From Bdellovibrionales bacterium RIFOXYD12_FULL_39_22 (GTDB taxonomy: Bacteria > Bdellovibrionota > Bacteriovoracia > Bacteriovoracales > Bacteriovoracaceae): a stretch of DNA of 64,000 nucleotides. The position numbers and the translations under genes are program-made. The notes beneath the pieces are model-generated. The model ran no database searches. It saw only the letters and a list, made by a program, of their open reading frames with translations, and was not told where the DNA came from. The DNA is taken from assembly GCA_001770205.1 (NCBI GenBank), contig MEQL01000048.1, forward strand, positions 26,505 to 90,504. Reading direction: 5' to 3'. Positions 46,994-56,108 of this stretch are shown here, one piece after another (the first letter of the stretch is position 1; each line of letters opens with the position of its first letter).

Positions 46994-47104
46994 TTAGTTA
47001 ATTCTGGTAAAATCAATACCGCTACGAAAATAGAGCGTTGCCGCGACTACAATCATGGTTAAAAACAAAACACCCATCACATAAAGGCCATCTTTTTGAA
47101 ACAT
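46994..47104 (-). CDS. Possible 36-residue single-helix membrane protein
   Basis: On the minus strand ATG 47104 opens MFQKDGLYVMGVLFLTMIVV and continues through a polar end to TAA 46996. It has a basic start, one membrane helix and a polar tail. It begins 33 bases after the receiver gene stop. The frame is open further upstream (reading SIDTLSSLRNNLR before the Met), and no strong ribosome binding site is visible, so the true start is unclear. Confidence 0.4.
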   Translation of the reverse strand: MFQKDGLYVMGVLFLTMIVVAATLYFRSGIDFTRIN

Positions 47105-47136
47105 TCTCAAATTATTACGCAGAGAAGATAGGGTGT

Positions 47137-47475
47137 CTATACTATCTCTAAAACCTTTTGCACTGTAAGGGGTAATTCTAAAATAGTGGTAAAATTGTCA
47201 GCATGTAAAAGTTGTCCACGCTCTCGTTGGGAAAAGGCGGCCTTAGTAATTGAGGCAATCTGAGGATCGGCCAAATCTTCAAAAAATGCCGGGAATTTTT
47301 TTTCAATATAATCATAGTCTACGATAATCATATCTGGCCTAACATCTTTAATAAAAAACAGGGCATCGGTAACATCTCCATAAAAGGTCGCCTTATGGCC
47401 AACACTTTCTAAGCTTGCCTGCAACATATATCTCTTCATCGAAAACTCATCTAAATATAAAAATATCTTTTTCAT
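47137..47475 (-). CDS. Small atypical receiver-domain protein
   Basis: A 112-residue stand-alone receiver fold with the acidic pocket in LYLDEFS, the phospho-acceptor position filled by Asp in DMIIVDYDY (about residue 53) and a C-terminal LPLTVQKVLEI helix. The conserved Lys before Pro in the KP motif is missing (LELPL), so signalling would be altered. It lies downstream of rpsA on the same strand but is separated from it by a terminator. Confidence 0.72.
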   Translation of the reverse strand: MKKIFLYLDEFSMKRYMLQASLESVGHKATFYGDVTDALFFIKDVRPDMIIVDYDYIEKKFPAFFEDLADPQIASITKAAFSQRERGQLLHADNFTTILELPLTVQKVLEIV

Positions 47476-47496
47476 ATCATCCGCAACAAACTAACA

Positions 47497-47530
47497 TTAA
47501 AAAAAGGGGCCATCCCATGATGGCCCCTTT
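47497..47530 (-). terminator. Intrinsic terminator of rpsA
   Basis: A perfect 12-base-pair stem (AAAGGGGCCATC with GATGGCCCCTTT, 47503-47530) with a four-base loop is followed on the minus strand by a T-tract (47505-47499). It begins 33 bases after the rpsA stop. Confidence 0.92.
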
Positions 47531-47562
47531 CACAATTACCTCTGTAAATTCTAGCGTCAAAC

Positions 47563-49290
47563 TCAGCTTTTGGCGTTAAAATCTTTTAGTTTATCTGCCA
47601 AAGTTGAAGGCCGTACTTCCTCTTGTGTATAGGCAGTACCTCGTTCCTCTGCATTTTTAGCGGCCTTAATAGAAAGGGCAATCTTCTTTGAATCCTTATC
47701 CAAAGAGATAACCATGGCCTTCGGCTTATCCCCTTTATTCACTATGTCCGATGGCCTTTCAACGCGCTCTTCTGATAGCTCAGAGATGTGAATCAATCCC
47801 TCAATACCAGTTTCTAACTCAACGAAAGCTCCAAAATCGGTAACACGAACAACTGCGGCCTCAATGATAGTACCAACAGGAAGGCGCTCTTCAATTTTTT
47901 TCCAAGGATCTTCCTCTAACTGTTTAACCCCTAGACAAAATTTTTGATTTTCTACATCGATAGAGAGAACTACTGCATTGATATTCTGTCCTTCTTTGTA
48001 CTCCTCACCTAAATTTAGATTTTTGCGTACCCATGAAATGTCTGAGATATGAATTAGCGCATCAATTTCCTCACCCAAATCAATGAAAAGGCCAAAATCA
48101 ACTACGGACTTAATACGCCCAGTAACTTTGCGACCGATAGGATATTTCTTGCCTAAATCATTCCACGGATTTGGCATTAATTGCTTAAGGCCTAGCGAGA
48201 TCCTCTTATTATCAACATCAACATCGATAACCTGTGCCTCTATTCGCTCGCCAATGTTGAACTGCTTTTGCGGATTCTTAATCTTTCCAGTCCAGCTCAT
48301 CTCTGAAACGTGAATCAATCCTTCAATACCGTCATCTAGTTCAATGAAGATACCGTAATCTTTAACAGATACAATCTCACCGCTAACTTTAGCACCTGGT
48401 TGATAATTATCTCTTGCTCGTTCCCATGGATTTTCTTGAACTTGTTTTAGGCCCAAAGAAACACGCTCTTTTTCTGCATCAAATTTCAAAATTTTAACTT
48501 CAATCTCTTCGCCAACTGTTAGAATGTTATTTGGATGCTTAACACGTCCCCAAGACATATCGGTGATGTGTAACAATCCATCAATTCCTCCAAGATCGAT
48601 GAAGGCGCCGTAATCGGTAATGTTTTTAACGATACCTTTAACAACCATTCCCTCTTGAATTTGATCCAAAATTTCTCCGCGTAACTTACCTCTTTCTTCT
48701 TGCAAAATAGCACGACGAGAAAGAACAATATTTCCACGTTTTTTGTTAAATTTAATAACTTTAAATGACATCTTTTTACCAATATACTTATCGAGATATC
48801 TGGTTGGCCGAAGATCAATTTGAGATCCTGGCAAAAATGCCTTAACACCAATATCAACAGACAATCCGCCTTTGACTTTTGCAATAACGGTTCCATCAAG
48901 TGGAGTTCCCGATTCACAGGCCTCAGAGATTTTATCCCATGCCTTTAAAATTTCTGCTTTGTCTTTTGATAAAACCAGGTTGCCCATGGTGGATTCAAGT
49001 TTTTCTAGATAAACCTCAATTTTGTCGCCCTCTTTAATTTTTAGAGTTCCGTCAAAATTTAAAAACTCCTTAACTGAAACTAGTCCCTCTTGTTTGTAGC
49101 CAATGTCTACCGTTACATAGTCTTGACCAATTTTGATGATAGAACCATTAAATACGTTGCCTTCTTCAAAGGACTTGGTTTCTGCCGAGTTTAGCAGAGC
49201 ACTAAAATCAGTTTCTACCTTTTTTTCGATGTCCTCTCCGACAACTACTTCATACCCTTTCATCCAGTTCTGTACTACGTTCGTTTGCAT
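47563..49290 (-). CDS. rpsA: 30S ribosomal protein S1
   Basis: A 575-residue S1 protein that brings mRNA to the 30S subunit. Six S1/OB repeats are present; the later ones carry the usual cores, such as KGIVKNITDYGAFIDLGGIDGLLHITD and EAAVVRVTDFGAFVELETGIEGLIH (given here in part as family-type repeats), at roughly 85-residue spacing. Start at ATG 49290, with AGAGGT eight bases upstream. An ATG at 49326 would add 12 residues. Two small hairpins precede it in the leader, and a strong terminator follows it. Confidence 0.96.
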   Translation of the reverse strand: MQTNVVQNWMKGYEVVVGEDIEKKVETDFSALLNSAETKSFEEGNVFNGSIIKIGQDYVTVDIGYKQEGLVSVKEFLNFDGTLKIKEGDKIEVYLEKLESTMGNLVLSKDKAEILKAWDKISEACESGTPLDGTVIAKVKGGLSVDIGVKAFLPGSQIDLRPTRYLDKYIGKKMSFKVIKFNKKRGNIVLSRRAILQEERGKLRGEILDQIQEGMVVKGIVKNITDYGAFIDLGGIDGLLHITDMSWGRVKHPNNILTVGEEIEVKILKFDAEKERVSLGLKQVQENPWERARDNYQPGAKVSGEIVSVKDYGIFIELDDGIEGLIHVSEMSWTGKIKNPQKQFNIGERIEAQVIDVDVDNKRISLGLKQLMPNPWNDLGKKYPIGRKVTGRIKSVVDFGLFIDLGEEIDALIHISDISWVRKNLNLGEEYKEGQNINAVVLSIDVENQKFCLGVKQLEEDPWKKIEERLPVGTIIEAAVVRVTDFGAFVELETGIEGLIHISELSEERVERPSDIVNKGDKPKAMVISLDKDSKKIALSIKAAKNAEERGTAYTQEEVRPSTLADKLKDFNAKS

Positions 49291-49317
49291 AAAAATACCT
49301 CTTTCTATTTTCGATAT

Positions 49318-49357
49318 GCCTTCCACTGAAGGCCCCTACAACTCTTCTACTGAAGAG
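49318..49357 (-). promoter_or_regulatory. Twin hairpins in the rpsA leader
   Basis: On the minus strand CTCTTC-AGTA-GAAGAG (49357-49342) and GCCTTC-AGTG-GAAGGC (49333-49318) are consecutive six-base-pair hairpins. Both share the core TTC-AGTR-GAA and lie 28 bases before the rpsA start. In Escherichia coli S1 represses its own mRNA through a structured leader, so a similar control is possible here. Confidence 0.55.
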
Positions 49358-49549
49358 AATATAAGCATTTTCTGAACCCACAGATGTAGCAGAAAATAGC
49401 GTGGTAAGTAAAGCAAAATATTGACTTTTAATATCGGCCGGCCACCATCACTTAGGTCTTAATCCTGAGCAATCAATTTGTGTACATATCATCAAAAGTG
49501 TTTTACACAGAAAATGATAAAAAAATAGTTAACGCCAAGGAGTAATCGC

Positions 49550-51580
49550 ATGAATATCTTGCTTGAAGATTTTAAAACCCCATTTCAAGTCGTCCCTTTT
49601 GATAAAATAAGTGATGATGATTTTATTCCGGCCATCAAAGAGGCCATACAGGTGGCACGCACCAACATTGAGGAAATCAAAAATAATAAACACGAAGCGA
49701 CCTTCGAAAATACTATTGTGGCACTAGATAACGCAGATCTATTGGCCGAAAATATCTCTTCCATTTTCTTTAATTTACATGGCGCTGACACCAGTCCAAA
49801 GCGTCAAGCGATCGCAAAAGAAATTTCTCCATTATTGGCCGAATTTGGCAACGATGTTACTTTAGATGAAAAATTGTTCGCCAAGATAGAGATAGTATAC
49901 AAAAAACGCAAATCACTAAATCTTAAAAACGAAGAATTGACACTGCTGGAGAAAACCTACAAAACATTTGTTCGCAATGGAGTAGGACTGGCCGGAGCAC
50001 AAAAAGAGCGGCTAAGGGCCTTGGATAAATCCATGTCGGAACTAACTTTAAAATTTGGCGATAACTATTTACACGAGACGAATAGCTACCAGTTGCATTT
50101 AATGAACAAACAGGATTTGTCCGGTCTACCAGATTCTCTGATTGAAGATGCGGCCAATGCCGCAAAAGAAAACAACAAAGAGGGATGGATTTTTACCCTA
50201 AATTTTCCCAGTTATATTCCCTTTTTGAAGTACGCTGACAACCGGCAATTAAGGGAGACAATGTACAAAGCGGCAGTATCTCGCTGTTTTAAATCCAATG
50301 ACTATGACAATCAGGCCATTGTGAAAGAGATCGCCGCTCTTCGCTTTGAACGGGCCAATTTACTGGGATATAAAACTCATGCGGATTTTGTCTTAGATGA
50401 GCGTATGGCCAAAACTCCGACAACTGTTTTAAATTTTTTAGATGAAATTTTGCGTTACGCTAGGCCCGTGGCCGAGCGTGAGATGGAGGGACTACGAAAC
50501 TTCATGAGGGAGCTAGGCCATAATCATCCTCTTGAGCGTTGGGATTATTCTTACTATGCAGAAAAGCTCAAGAAAAAAATGTTCAATTTGGACGATGAAG
50601 TTTTACGGCCCTATTTTAGACTAGAAAACGTTGTAAATGGCGTTTTTACCGTGGCCAATAAGCTCTACGGAATAACTTTCAAGAAAAATAGTGACATTCC
50701 AGTCTATCATCCGGATGTTGAAACCTATGAAGTATTAAACGAACAGGGCCGACACTTGGGTATTTTTTATACTGACTTTTTTCCTCGGCCCGGAAAACGC
50801 AATGGGGCATGGATGACTAGTTTTCGTAACCAACAAAAAATAGGTGGTACTGATTTGCGTCCACACATCTCGATTGTCTGCAACTTTTCACGGCCTAGTA
50901 GCAATCGGCCTTCACTATTAACTTATGGTGAGGTGACTACGCTCTTTCATGAATTTGGCCATGCCTTACATGGACTACTCTCGAATATTACCTATAAGGG
51001 CCTCTCTGGCACTAGCGTCTATTGGGACTTTGTGGAGTTACCATCGCAGATCATGGAAAATTGGGTGGCGGAAAAAGAATGTTTGGATCTATTTGCCAAT
51101 CACTATGAAACTGGTGAAAAGATCCCCGCAAGCTACGTAGAGAGCATTAAAAAAAGTGCCACTTTCCATGAAGGATATGCCACTGTTCGCCAACTGAGTC
51201 TGGGTTTGCTCGATATGGGTTGGCATGCTGACAACCCCTCTAAAATTAATAATATTTTAAATTTTGAAACTGAGATGGGAAAGAAAACCGAGCTCTTTCC
51301 ACTAGTGCCAGAAGGTAATACCAGCTGTGGCTTTGCTCACATCTTTAGTGGAGGATATTCTAGCGGCTACTATAGCTATAAGTGGGCCGAGGTATTAGAT
51401 GCGGATGCTTTTGAATTTTTTCTAGAAAAGGGAATTTTTAATAAAGAGGTCGCTCACTCTTTTTATGAAAATATTTTAAGCAAAGGTGGAAGTGAACATC
51501 CGGCCGAATTGTATCGACGCTTTAGGGGAAAAAATCCAGATGTACGGCCTCTTCTAAAAAGAGGCGGATTGATTAGTTAA
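49550..51580 (+). CDS. M3-family zinc metallopeptidase (oligopeptidase A/Dcp type)
   Basis: A 676-residue cytoplasmic oligopeptidase. The zinc site FHEFGHALHG (His466, Glu467, His470) and a downstream Glu in the SQIMENW segment are intact, and RPGKRNGAWM fits the M3A family. Length matches OpdA/PrlC and Dcp (about 680), and I cannot separate the two by eye. AAGGAG lies eight bases before the ATG. It is transcribed divergently from rpsA. Confidence 0.92.
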   Translation: MNILLEDFKTPFQVVPFDKISDDDFIPAIKEAIQVARTNIEEIKNNKHEATFENTIVALDNADLLAENISSIFFNLHGADTSPKRQAIAKEISPLLAEFGNDVTLDEKLFAKIEIVYKKRKSLNLKNEELTLLEKTYKTFVRNGVGLAGAQKERLRALDKSMSELTLKFGDNYLHETNSYQLHLMNKQDLSGLPDSLIEDAANAAKENNKEGWIFTLNFPSYIPFLKYADNRQLRETMYKAAVSRCFKSNDYDNQAIVKEIAALRFERANLLGYKTHADFVLDERMAKTPTTVLNFLDEILRYARPVAEREMEGLRNFMRELGHNHPLERWDYSYYAEKLKKKMFNLDDEVLRPYFRLENVVNGVFTVANKLYGITFKKNSDIPVYHPDVETYEVLNEQGRHLGIFYTDFFPRPGKRNGAWMTSFRNQQKIGGTDLRPHISIVCNFSRPSSNRPSLLTYGEVTTLFHEFGHALHGLLSNITYKGLSGTSVYWDFVELPSQIMENWVAEKECLDLFANHYETGEKIPASYVESIKKSATFHEGYATVRQLSLGLLDMGWHADNPSKINNILNFETEMGKKTELFPLVPEGNTSCGFAHIFSGGYSSGYYSYKWAEVLDADAFEFFLEKGIFNKEVAHSFYENILSKGGSEHPAELYRRFRGKNPDVRPLLKRGGLIS

Positions 51581-51597
51581 TCTGCATTGATTCTATA

Positions 51598-52542
51598 CTA
51601 TTTGGAATGACGAACTAGTTTGCCGGTAATCATTCCGACATTTAACTCTGCTTCTAGTTTGACTAGACGGTGAAACTCATCATTAGAAAACCAAAAGGTC
51701 ACCTGACGCTGCTTTTTTATGACTGAAAGCAGGCCACTAGCATTAAGTTTAACTGTTTTAACTTTTTTGCCTGCAATTTCCATATCCTCTCCAGCGGTAA
51801 CATCAATAGAAACTAGTTTTGCGCGTGCCTTGTCAACGATGGGAATTTTGTAATGATCACCTTTTTTTAGTGGCAGGCCTGTTAAAAAAATTATGCTAGA
51901 TAAGGAGTCTTGAAAAAGTTTGGGAAGCTGTCCAGTAGTACCTTTTTTTGCCTCTTTTTTTTCTTCGATCTTGTCAGAGAAAAAATATCCGGTAAGTTTA
52001 TCATGATCAAAAAGTTGAATTTCTCGCAACTTTTTGCCTTTCTCATTTTGCACCAAAGTATGCTTTAGTGGAATAAAACTATCTTTTAAAATGTAACTTT
52101 CCAGATTGTCATTGGCCTCAAAAAATAGCTTATAAACTGACACCGATTTTAGAGCAGCACTGGCCTTGATTACTTTCTTGTCTGCTACGATCTCCTCCGG
52201 AGTAACTTTAAGCACTAATTCTCCGGCCGTAAGGCCCATGTAACTAATTTCTAAAGTTAATTGTTCCTTGTTGATGGCCTCTTGTTTGAATAGCTTCCAA
52301 CTGGCCGCACTAATCCCCTCCATACCCTTTAACTCTGCCAAATACTTTTGATCTTTTTTTTCATCTTTTTTTGATTTTTTAGTTTTGATCCGGCCCAAAT
52401 CAACCTGTTTTTCTTCTTTATCGTTTAATCCAAAAAACTTAACCATCTCTTTTTGCCGATCAATATTGGATTCTGCTCCAAGCGAAAAAATGAGAATTAA
52501 AATAATAATGAAAAATAAAAACAATTTTTTAATAGAGAACAT
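51598..52542 (-). CDS. DUF3108 domain exported protein
   Basis: A 314-residue protein with an N-terminal signal or anchor helix, a charged Lys-rich stretch (about 40-75) and a DUF3108 domain (about 90-310): beta strands such as LTLEISYMGLTAGELVLKV and SVYKLFFEANDNLESY. It overlaps the end of lpxK by 14 bases and is the last gene of the bamA-lpx operon, so a role at the envelope is likely. Family function is unknown. Confidence 0.83.
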   Translation of the reverse strand: MFSIKKLFLFFIIILILIFSLGAESNIDRQKEMVKFFGLNDKEEKQVDLGRIKTKKSKKDEKKDQKYLAELKGMEGISAASWKLFKQEAINKEQLTLEISYMGLTAGELVLKVTPEEIVADKKVIKASAALKSVSVYKLFFEANDNLESYILKDSFIPLKHTLVQNEKGKKLREIQLFDHDKLTGYFFSDKIEEKKEAKKGTTGQLPKLFQDSLSSIIFLTGLPLKKGDHYKIPIVDKARAKLVSIDVTAGEDMEIAGKKVKTVKLNASGLLSVIKKQRQVTFWFSNDEFHRLVKLEAELNVGMITGKLVRHSK

Positions 52543-53575
52543 TTAACACCTTCTCCACAAGAGTTTCATAACCTTTGCTAAAATCTATATCCACCCCTAG
52601 ATATCTAATTTTATCAGTCTCATAAACTCGGCGAACTTTTACGATATCTTTTTCCGTAGTAATCAATAGCGCATTTGCCTTATCGGCCATATCAATTAAG
52701 GTCTCAATCTCTTGATAAGTAAAATAGTGATGATCATCAAAGGCCAAGCTACGCACGAGTTCCGCCCCCAATTTGGCCAACATGGCAAAAAAAGAATTCG
52801 GTGAAGCAATCCCAGAAAAAGCAATAACTCTTTTTCCGGCCAGCAGAGATGGGCCGCTAACTTTCAAATAATTTGTATCAAAAATCCCAGTAGTTTTATA
52901 ACTGATGTGTACAAAAGAAATTTTTTCTGAACAATATTTTTTAATCCAGGCCTCTAGCTTATCAACTTTCCCCTTATCTACTTGATCGCAATGGCCAATA
53001 ACAATAATATCTGCATCTTTTAAGGCCGTGGGGCCTTCGCGTAAATATCCTAAGGGGGCAACTCGATATCGCTCTAAAGGCAGTAGCGCATCAAAAAGAA
53101 CAATATTTAAATCCCGATGAATTTTTAAATGCTGGTGTCCATCATCTAAAAAAACAACATCCGGCCGTTCTGGAGAGAAATATTTTTTTAAGTTGTCACT
53201 ACGATTCTTTCCAACTACCACTGCGCCATTTTTTAGTCTTCTGGCCAATAAGATGGCCTCGTCTCCATACTCTACGGGATTAAATCCCAGCTTAATATCA
53301 CTACGTAAAATTCCCCGCTCTCTTTCCAGCTTCCCCTTGTAACCTCTAGTTAGAATCATCGAACGCTTACCTCGCTCGGCCATAAAATTGGCAAGCCACA
53401 AAGTAAAAGGTGTTTTTCCGGTACCTCCAAAAGTTAAATTACCAATAGAGATAATGGGAACAGCAAATTTATTAGTATGCAAAAAACCATAATGATAAGA
53501 AAAACGGCGCAGACGATATACACTGTTCCAAGCGAAAGAAAGAGGCGTCAAAAAAGATTCTATCACTTTATTCAT
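52529..53575 (-). CDS. lpxK: Tetraacyldisaccharide 4'-kinase
   Basis: LpxK adds the 4'-phosphate to the lipid A disaccharide at the inner membrane. The 348 residues contain the P-loop FGGTGKTPFT (about 47-56), LTRGYKG, the VFLDDGHQHL motif and a TTEKD near the C-terminus. The start overlaps the lpxB stop (ATGA). It fits directly after lpxB, its pathway predecessor. Confidence 0.95.
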   Translation of the reverse strand: MNKVIESFLTPLSFAWNSVYRLRRFSYHYGFLHTNKFAVPIISIGNLTFGGTGKTPFTLWLANFMAERGKRSMILTRGYKGKLERERGILRSDIKLGFNPVEYGDEAILLARRLKNGAVVVGKNRSDNLKKYFSPERPDVVFLDDGHQHLKIHRDLNIVLFDALLPLERYRVAPLGYLREGPTALKDADIIVIGHCDQVDKGKVDKLEAWIKKYCSEKISFVHISYKTTGIFDTNYLKVSGPSLLAGKRVIAFSGIASPNSFFAMLAKLGAELVRSLAFDDHHYFTYQEIETLIDMADKANALLITTEKDIVKVRRVYETDKIRYLGVDIDFSKGYETLVEKVLNVLY

Positions 53576-54720
53576 GTAACTTTCTGCATATATGCGTCAG
53601 ATAAGACTTGGGCCATATAATTTGCCAAATCAAAATCATCTCCACTTAATAGCTCCCCAGTTTTAAGTAGCAACTCTTTGGTCTGCCAATAATAATCTTT
53701 CTCTGTTATCCATGGTAACAAAGAATTCAAAATATTAAAATCGCTAAAATCGTCCTGAATTAACTCGGGAAAAACCATAGACTGATGAATGATATTAGCT
53801 AAGGAAAAAAATCCACTATAATTAACAAACGTTTTATAGATAAATTCGTTTAGTAGCGATGTTTTGTAACAAACTACCGTAGGAACAGCAAAAAGTGCTG
53901 TAGTTAATGTCACTGTGCCACTGGCGGCAATGGCACAATCTGACACTAATAGTGCCGAGGCCAATTCCGTATTATTAAAAACTTTATCGAATTTATGCTC
54001 GAATGGTTGATATATCTGAGGATCAACACTGGGAGATTTTACAATAAAAACTTGGCAACCAAACTTTTCTTTTAAAAAATCGGCGGCCTTAATAAAGTCG
54101 GGTAAAAGATTTGCCACTTCCGAACTTCTACTTCCTGGCAACAGTAGCAGATTAAAATTGTCTGAAGCAAGTGGCCTAATGGGGCCTTCTTGTAGCGCGG
54201 CCAGCTCTTTTTTATAGCGCAAGATTAGAGGATGCATCACTCCTTTTACATTTTCAGATCCTCGCTTTTTAAACCACTCTTTCTCAAAAGGTAAAATAGT
54301 AAATAGAGTATGCACCACTTGGCCAATTTTTTTTCCCCGCCAAGATTTCCATGCCCAGGCCTGCGGCGCTACATAGTATAAAACGGCCACTCCCAATTTC
54401 TTTAGTCGTTTGGCCAAGTGTAGATTGTAATCTTGAAAATCAATTAAGATGGCCACGCGACACTCTCTCTCCACGGCCATAGCTTCAATTTTGGAAAGAG
54501 AGCGAAGATAAAAAGGAATTTTTGCCACCACTTCGCTAAAGCCCCAGCTAGAAAAATCCTTAAGGTGATAGACTAATTCTACCCCTTTGGCCTGCATCTC
54601 ATCACCACCTACCCCCCAAAAATGAAAATCCGGCACTTGCAAGGAAAGTGCAGATAAAAAACTAAGCGCATGTTCTTCACCTGATTTTTCTCCCGCAATG
54701 ATAAGACAGTTTTTTTTCAT
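53572..54720 (-). CDS. lpxB: Lipid-A-disaccharide synthase
   Basis: LpxB (family GT19) joins UDP-diacylglucosamine to lipid X. The 382 residues include the N-terminal IIAGEKSGEEHA (the family usually has GExSGD; here Glu replaces Asp), FWGVGGDEM, YVAPQAWAWK, LLLPGSRSSEV and CAIAASGTVTLT. The gene lies between lpxA and lpxK. Confidence 0.95.
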   Translation of the reverse strand: MKKNCLIIAGEKSGEEHALSFLSALSLQVPDFHFWGVGGDEMQAKGVELVYHLKDFSSWGFSEVVAKIPFYLRSLSKIEAMAVERECRVAILIDFQDYNLHLAKRLKKLGVAVLYYVAPQAWAWKSWRGKKIGQVVHTLFTILPFEKEWFKKRGSENVKGVMHPLILRYKKELAALQEGPIRPLASDNFNLLLLPGSRSSEVANLLPDFIKAADFLKEKFGCQVFIVKSPSVDPQIYQPFEHKFDKVFNNTELASALLVSDCAIAASGTVTLTTALFAVPTVVCYKTSLLNEFIYKTFVNYSGFFSLANIIHQSMVFPELIQDDFSDFNILNSLLPWITEKDYYWQTKELLLKTGELLSGDDFDLANYMAQVLSDAYMQKVT

Positions 54721-54746
54721 GTCCTTGGGTGGTTGTGTATTGATGG

Positions 54747-55577
54747 TTAGGCCATGAATGGAGCAATACCAATTTGAGTCTTTTTGATATCTCTCACCAT
54801 TTCATCGATAAGTGAATTATTTTGATGATTTTTCATATGCTCTTCATGTTCAACAAACGCACGAGGGGAAAGGCCGGAGGCCTCCATATCTCGCAAAAAA
54901 TCCACTAGTTCAGAGATCTGATTTTTCGGAATATCCTGGCGACGCATACCCACGATATTTACGCCTTTAAGACGTACTCTATTTCCTACGGCCGTACAAT
55001 AAATTGGAATGTCATGATCGACTGCAGATGCGCCACCAATAAATGCCCCTCGGCCAATAGTTACAAATTGAGAAATGGCCGAACTGCCTCCGATAATGGC
55101 CCGATCTCCAATGAAAACATGTCCAGCTACATTCACGGAGTTTGCAATTGTGCAATTGTCGCCAACTACCGTATCGTGGCCTAAATGAACATAGGCCATA
55201 AAAAGGGAATTATTTCCAACTTTAGTTATAGCGTCTTGCTTTAGTGTCCCAAGATTAATAGTTACGCACTCGCGAAAGGTATTAGCATCACCAATGACTA
55301 ATTTGGTATCCTCTCCGTTGTATGAGTAATCTTGAGGAATTGCTCCGATCGAGCAAAAGGAAAAGAATTCATTTCCTCGGCCAATAGTAGTATGTCCGTT
55401 GATAATAACATGAGGATGAATAACATTATCATCACCCAATTTAACGTGAGGGCCAATAATGGAGTATGCTCCAATTTTGACATTTTTACCTAACTCCGCC
55501 CCAGGGGCAATGATGGCCGTGGGATGAATATTCTCATTTTTTAAATTGGAAACAACTTCCTTGGATTTATACATCAT
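54747..55577 (-). CDS. lpxA: UDP-N-acetylglucosamine O-acyltransferase
   Basis: The first enzyme of lipid A synthesis, a left-handed beta-helix of hexapeptide repeats (for example GAELGKNVKIGAYSIIGPHV). The catalytic His lies in VHLGHDTVVG, and the C-terminal part has a helical bundle with GLSPRAF. 276 residues; an extra 15 or so residues precede the helix compared with the usual protein. GGGGGAG precedes the ATG. Confidence 0.95.
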   Translation of the reverse strand: MMYKSKEVVSNLKNENIHPTAIIAPGAELGKNVKIGAYSIIGPHVKLGDDNVIHPHVIINGHTTIGRGNEFFSFCSIGAIPQDYSYNGEDTKLVIGDANTFRECVTINLGTLKQDAITKVGNNSLFMAYVHLGHDTVVGDNCTIANSVNVAGHVFIGDRAIIGGSSAISQFVTIGRGAFIGGASAVDHDIPIYCTAVGNRVRLKGVNIVGMRRQDIPKNQISELVDFLRDMEASGLSPRAFVEHEEHMKNHQNNSLIDEMVRDIKKTQIGIAPFMA

Positions 55578-55610
55578 AAAAAACTCCCCCGCATTTATGT
55601 TAATAGAGCT

Positions 55611-56105
55611 CTATTTTAGTTTGACCGATGCTAATACCGATGCCTCGGACATTAGTGTTCCATTGTTATAAAGCTGACAATCATAAGTCATAATCATTCC
55701 TCGCGACTTTGTGCAGACGGCATGAATTTCCAAATCCATTCCTGGCAGTACGGGCCTCCTGAATTTAGCGGAGGAGACACCCATCAACGCCACTTCTATA
55801 TTCATGGCCAATGGATCTGCTGATAACTTTGTTACAGCAAAACAGGCCGCTTGCGCCATCATCTCAATTTGTACGACTCCGGGTAAAATTGGATTATTGG
55901 GAAAGTGGCCAGCAAAGATATGTAAATTATTACTCACGTGATAACGCCCAACTACTCGAACACCTTCTAATTCCTTAAGAGAAATAATCACTTCGCCTGG
56001 AATCATTTCGCGAGTTGTTCCTTCCACTGAATCGATAGCATCAATGAATAAAAAAGGATCGCGGTGAGGAAGAAACATCATTACCTGTTCTTTATTATAA
56101 AGCAT
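55611..56105 (-). CDS. fabZ: 3-hydroxyacyl-ACP dehydratase
   Basis: FabZ removes water from 3-hydroxyacyl-ACP in fatty acid synthesis and competes with LpxA for substrate. The hot-dog domain shows LPHRDPFLFID, the catalytic His in AGHFPNNPILPGV (about residue 62) and Glu in QIEMMAQ. 164 residues, slightly longer than the usual 150. It starts three bases after lpxD with GGAGGGG as ribosome binding site. Confidence 0.95.
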   Translation of the reverse strand: MLYNKEQVMMFLPHRDPFLFIDAIDSVEGTTREMIPGEVIISLKELEGVRVVGRYHVSNNLHIFAGHFPNNPILPGVVQIEMMAQAACFAVTKLSADPLAMNIEVALMGVSSAKFRRPVLPGMDLEIHAVCTKSRGMIMTYDCQLYNNGTLMSEASVLASVKLK

Positions 56106-56108
56106 ACG

